Source: an uncultured Granulosicoccus sp. (GTDB lineage Bacteria > Pseudomonadota > Gammaproteobacteria > Granulosicoccales > Granulosicoccaceae). Taken from it: a DNA stretch of 47,141 nucleotides. The translations under genes and the position numbers were made by a program. Where the stretch lies: positions 1-47,141 of the forward strand of contig CANLXI010000045.1 in assembly GCA_947495035.1 (NCBI GenBank). The letters are read 5' to 3'. The notes beneath the pieces were generated by a model. The model saw nothing but the letters and a program-made list of their open reading frames with translations. It searched no databases and was not told where the DNA came from. Below are positions 44,328-47,141 of the stretch, in pieces (position 1 is the first letter of the stretch; each line of letters opens with the position of its first letter).

Positions 44328-45546
44328 ATCAGCACCTGAGAAGAAAGTACTGTTCATCAACAGATTCTTTTATCCCGACCATTCGGCGACCAGTCAGCTA
44401 TTGAGTGATCTTGCCTTCGACCTGGTGCGCGAGGGATACCAGGTCGAGATTGTGACCAGTAGGCTAAGATACGATGATTCCACAGCCCGGCTTTCCAAGT
44501 CAGAGACTGTAAATGGAGTGCTGGTTCACCGAGTCTGGACGAGTCGTTTTGGTAGAGGAAACCTTGCCGGAAGGGCAATCGACTATTTGACGTTCTATGT
44601 AACAGCGGCCTGGACGCTATTTGACCGAACGGACAAGAACACGATAGTGGTTGCGAAGACAGATCCCCCGCTCATTTCAGTAGTTGCTGCGATTGTCACT
44701 AAGCTACGAGGTGCATTGCTCGTCAACTGGCTGCAGGATGTTTTCCCGGAAGTTGCCGCAGAGCTTGGGGTGAAGTTCATGCGAGGTCCAGTTCTGGCTC
44801 TGTTGAAGCGTATAAGAAACACAACTCTTCGAGCGGCCTACATGAATGTTGTGCTGGGTACACGAATGGAGCAATTCATTCGTGAGGAGGCGGGTGATGA
44901 TATCAATATACGAGTCATACCCAATTGGGCTGATGGTCAGGCTCTCAAGCCGGTACCCAGAGAAGAGAACAAGCTACGAAGTGAGTGGGGGCTGGACGGG
45001 AAGTTCGTGGTTGGGTATTCCGGCAATCTTGGGCGAGTGCATGAATTCGACACGATTCTTGGCGCCGCAGAGATTCTTTCTCATCGTGACGATATTGTAT
45101 TTCTCTTTATCGGGGGCGGTGCGCAGCGCGAGGTTGTGGAGAATGAAGCGAACCGACGTGGTTTAAGTTCCATAGCATTTCGACCTTATCAGCCGCGAGA
45201 ACAGCTGAGCGAAAGCCTGAGTGCTGCTGATGTGCATTTGGTATCGTTGAATCCGAAACTGGAAGGTTTGATTGTTCCTAGTAAGTTTTACGGAATAGCG
45301 GCTGTCGGTAGAAGCTCAATATTTATTGGTGCCTCGGATGGAGAAATCGCCACAACGGTTCTAACTAATAATTGTGGAAACTCGGTAGAAATAGGTAATT
45401 ACGCCAGCTTAGCTAATTCAATTGTGCTTCTGTCAGAAGATTCAGAGTACAAAAAAGAGCAGGAGTATTACGCTCGTTCGATATTCGAAACTCTTTACGA
45501 TCGTGATAAAGGTCTGCAGCAATGGGTAAATATAATTCGTGGCTGA
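44311..45546 (+). CDS. GT4-family glycosyltransferase (WcaI/WbuB-like)
   Basis: A 411-residue GT-B enzyme. VLFINRFFYPDHSATSQLL (about 14-32) is the WcaI/WbuB-type opening; KTDPPLISVVAA and WLQDVFPEVA follow in the acceptor domain. VVGYSGNLGRVHEFDTIL opens the nucleotide-sugar domain, and LIVPSKFYGIAAVGR carries the GT4 signature. It overlaps the fcl stop by 17 bases, indicating coupled translation, so it is a good candidate for the fucosyltransferase of this glycan, though WcaI-like enzymes vary in donor. The last third is more A/T-rich than the first. Confidence 0.9.
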   Translation: MMQEAESAPEKKVLFINRFFYPDHSATSQLLSDLAFDLVREGYQVEIVTSRLRYDDSTARLSKSETVNGVLVHRVWTSRFGRGNLAGRAIDYLTFYVTAAWTLFDRTDKNTIVVAKTDPPLISVVAAIVTKLRGALLVNWLQDVFPEVAAELGVKFMRGPVLALLKRIRNTTLRAAYMNVVLGTRMEQFIREEAGDDINIRVIPNWADGQALKPVPREENKLRSEWGLDGKFVVGYSGNLGRVHEFDTILGAAEILSHRDDIVFLFIGGGAQREVVENEANRRGLSSIAFRPYQPREQLSESLSAADVHLVSLNPKLEGLIVPSKFYGIAAVGRSSIFIGASDGEIATTVLTNNCGNSVEIGNYASLANSIVLLSEDSEYKKEQEYYARSIFETLYDRDKGLQQWVNIIRG

Positions 45547-45679
45547 ACGCTTAGGTGCTTTTGCATAGACAATAACATGTGTGGTGATATTTATTTCGTG
45601 ATTCGCGGATGCTAAACTGCGCTGTTGGGGCTACAGAAAAATTTTGTTTTAAGTCGGTCGGCCGAAATCGAGACTAGTC

Positions 45680-46903
45680 ATGTTGAACATAATATGGACT
45701 CTAGTAGGCGTGTTTTTCATTATGTCTATGTTGCGGTGGAGTTCGCCTTTAATATTTCTCGCCCCAAATATAATCATAGCTACACTATTCACAGATTTTT
45801 CTGGGGGGAATGGCGATTTAGTGGGCATGATAATGTTTGGTTGGTTTTTCACTCTGCTTCTGGTGACTTTGTATTTTCGAAAGAGGAGAATCAGGATCGA
45901 CCGTTATTATGCTTCAGGTATTGATAACGCTAGATTCGATAAAAAAGGTAGGCGATATTTTTATCTGGCTACGGTAGTTCTAATGGTGATTATTGTGTTT
46001 TGGATCTCGCAGGCTGGCGTTGATTCGTTTGAAAGCCAGAAGCGATCTAGGGGGGGGGGGTTATGGTTGAATGCGCTCAACTATGCTTTGAAAATATATA
46101 CGCTTCACGCTGTTATAGTTTTCTCTTTTTCAAAAATAACTAGGTCGAATCCACATGTGGTTCTAGCGATGCTTTCATTGCTGGTGATAATGGTTATCGG
46201 ATTTATGTCTAGCAGTAGAGGTGTTTTTGTAGTGCCGATACTCACGATTTTGATCTTTAGATTCATGCGTGTGAAGGATCTGAAAGGCAAATTATTTCTA
46301 GCAGGGAGAAGCATAGTCGTATTGGTAGTTTTGGTACAGTTGATGTCCGTAATTTCGGAGGTTCGCAAAGGCAAAGGCGAGCAGAGTGGCATATCACTGA
46401 TTATAGAGCAGCTAAATAATAACGAAGCTGGCTATGGCCTATCCCCTGCGAAGGATGCAAGAATATATGATTATGGCGAGAGAGATACAATCCCATCCCT
46501 TAGGACAGTGATATTCGGGGGTTTCTACGGTTATATTCCCAGAGTTTTTTGGTCCAATAAGCCTAATTTTGTTTCTTCAGGTCCACTCGTGGGTGCGTTT
46601 GTATTTAGGGAGCAGTATTTCATCACCGAACTCGGGGCAGGAATTCCAGCTTCATTTCCGTCAGAAGTCGCACTTGGGTTTGGAAGCGAATGGTTCTTCC
46701 CTAGTTTTATTCTGGTTATGATTATGATGATCTTAGTGGGTGAATTCTCAGTTAGGTATCCATATATAATTACTTCTTCGTTTAGTTTTTACGCCGGCTT
46801 GCCGGCCCACGGTCTACCCAAGAGTCAGCTTGAGCTGATAATGAGTATTGTTATTATGGCCCTGTTATTGAGATTGACGGGTTTCAAGGTGATGTTTCGC
46901 TGA
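45680..46903 (+). CDS. wzy: Wzy-type oligosaccharide repeat-unit polymerase with an internal G11 tract
   Basis: A 407-residue protein with about ten to twelve membrane helices and a large periplasmic loop (about residues 225-330) containing EVRKGKGEQSG, ARIYDYGERDTIPSL, RVFWSNKPN and FPSEVALGFGSEW. This arrangement is that of the O-antigen polymerase / repeat-unit polymerase group, which links repeat units at the periplasmic face. In-frame codons 124-127 are read from a run of eleven G (46050-46060) encoding Arg-Gly-Gly-Gly at the end of an early loop. A one-base change would abolish the protein. Base composition is much more A/T-rich than gmd/fcl, common for wzy genes. It closes the ops-led operon. 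Confidence 0.87.
   Translation: MLNIIWTLVGVFFIMSMLRWSSPLIFLAPNIIIATLFTDFSGGNGDLVGMIMFGWFFTLLLVTLYFRKRRIRIDRYYASGIDNARFDKKGRRYFYLATVVLMVIIVFWISQAGVDSFESQKRSRGGGLWLNALNYALKIYTLHAVIVFSFSKITRSNPHVVLAMLSLLVIMVIGFMSSSRGVFVVPILTILIFRFMRVKDLKGKLFLAGRSIVVLVVLVQLMSVISEVRKGKGEQSGISLIIEQLNNNEAGYGLSPAKDARIYDYGERDTIPSLRTVIFGGFYGYIPRVFWSNKPNFVSSGPLVGAFVFREQYFITELGAGIPASFPSEVALGFGSEWFFPSFILVMIMMILVGEFSVRYPYIITSSFSFYAGLPAHGLPKSQLELIMSIVIMALLLRLTGFKVMFR
46050..46060 (+). repeat. G11 homopolymer inside wzy
   Basis: Eleven consecutive G in the coding strand, in frame as the end of AGG plus three GGG codons. Long poly-G runs in surface-glycan genes are classic slippage sites for phase variation. The surrounding sequence is A/T-rich, which makes the run stand out. 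Confidence 0.9.
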
Positions 46904-47141
46904 GTGAAATACACATTTATAGTTCTATAGCGAGTTGCTTTGGTGGTAACCGTTCACGACATGGGGCTGGCGTTCTGGCGCATGTAGTCTATCATCAGTG
47001 CATCATCCGCACTTGCTGCCTGCCCGAACGTGGTCGACTTCCTGCGCCCAGCTCCGCCTAAATCGTTCGACCTGTATAACTCGTTTGAGCCTATAAAACT
47101 AGTGGTTCTGGCGCTAATCGTCTTCAGGAAATTGCAGCTTT
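46904..47141. other. Right-edge sequence, no gene recognised
   Basis: The 238 bases after wzy contain no T-tract terminator and no identified gene. TAACCGTTCACGACAT at 46947-46962 also occurs inverted at 20046-20061. Composition becomes G/C-richer toward the edge, perhaps the start of another remnant or gene. Confidence 0.35.

Overview
The window looks like a large cell-surface polysaccharide locus (O-antigen/exopolysaccharide plus glycolipid modification) of a Gram-negative bacterium, most likely a gammaproteobacterium. The reasons are a WecA-type initiating phosphotransferase, an RfaH-type antiterminator with a sequence-perfect ops element directly downstream, a Wzx flippase, a Wzy polymerase, gmd/fcl, a lipoprotein with a lipobox and CRP-like palindromes. 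Genus is not resolvable from the sequence alone. I saw no rRNA, tRNA, CRISPR array or intact mobile element.

Layout. 1-1.7 kb: gene end at the left edge, a membrane-anchored J-domain protein (-) and a small membrane protein behind a CRP-like palindrome. 2.3-11.3 kb: sparse polysaccharide genes (NeuD-like acyltransferase, Wzx flippase on the minus strand, a GT4 glycosyltransferase, a Wzy/WaaL-type membrane protein, a large membrane glycosyltransferase-like protein) separated by 0.7-1.1 kb spacers. 11.3-16.1 kb: decayed IS256 and IS3 transposases flanking a 786-aa acidic-repeat lipoprotein. 16.1-21.7 kb: a three-gene operon (Gfo/Idh/MocA dehydrogenase, DegT-type aminotransferase, GT4) suited to a 3-amino-uronic sugar, then a glycosyltransferase remnant and another GT4. 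21.7-23.1 kb: an ISL3 relic.

23.2-33.3 kb: two adjacent polyprenyl-phosphate-sugar modules. The first is GtrA, UGM-like flavoprotein, GT2-GtrA fusion, GT2 and a PTPS-related membrane protein. The second is GtrA, ChbG/YdjC deacetylase, GT2 and GT87, with the first two divergent from the last two. The second has the parts list of an Arn/Flm-NaxD-like pathway that makes, deacetylates, flips and transfers a lipid-linked hexosamine.

33.7-38.2 kb: tandem twin genes for secreted proteins with four PPC-like beta domains and an RTX tail. The RTX tails are identical in protein (226 aa) while the N-terminal halves have diverged, with paralogue-specific residues repeated in all four domains. 38.2-39.8 kb: a gene-poor spacer with a perfect CRP-like palindrome and gene remnants. 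39.8-46.9 kb: wecA, rfaH, ops element, EPS-associated MarR regulator, gmd, fcl, GT4, wzy. This reads as an RfaH-controlled Wzx/Wzy-type operon making GDP-L-fucose. The final wzy carries an 11-G run inside its reading frame, a candidate phase-variation switch.

Functional calls rest on motifs and family resemblance read by eye; no searches were run.
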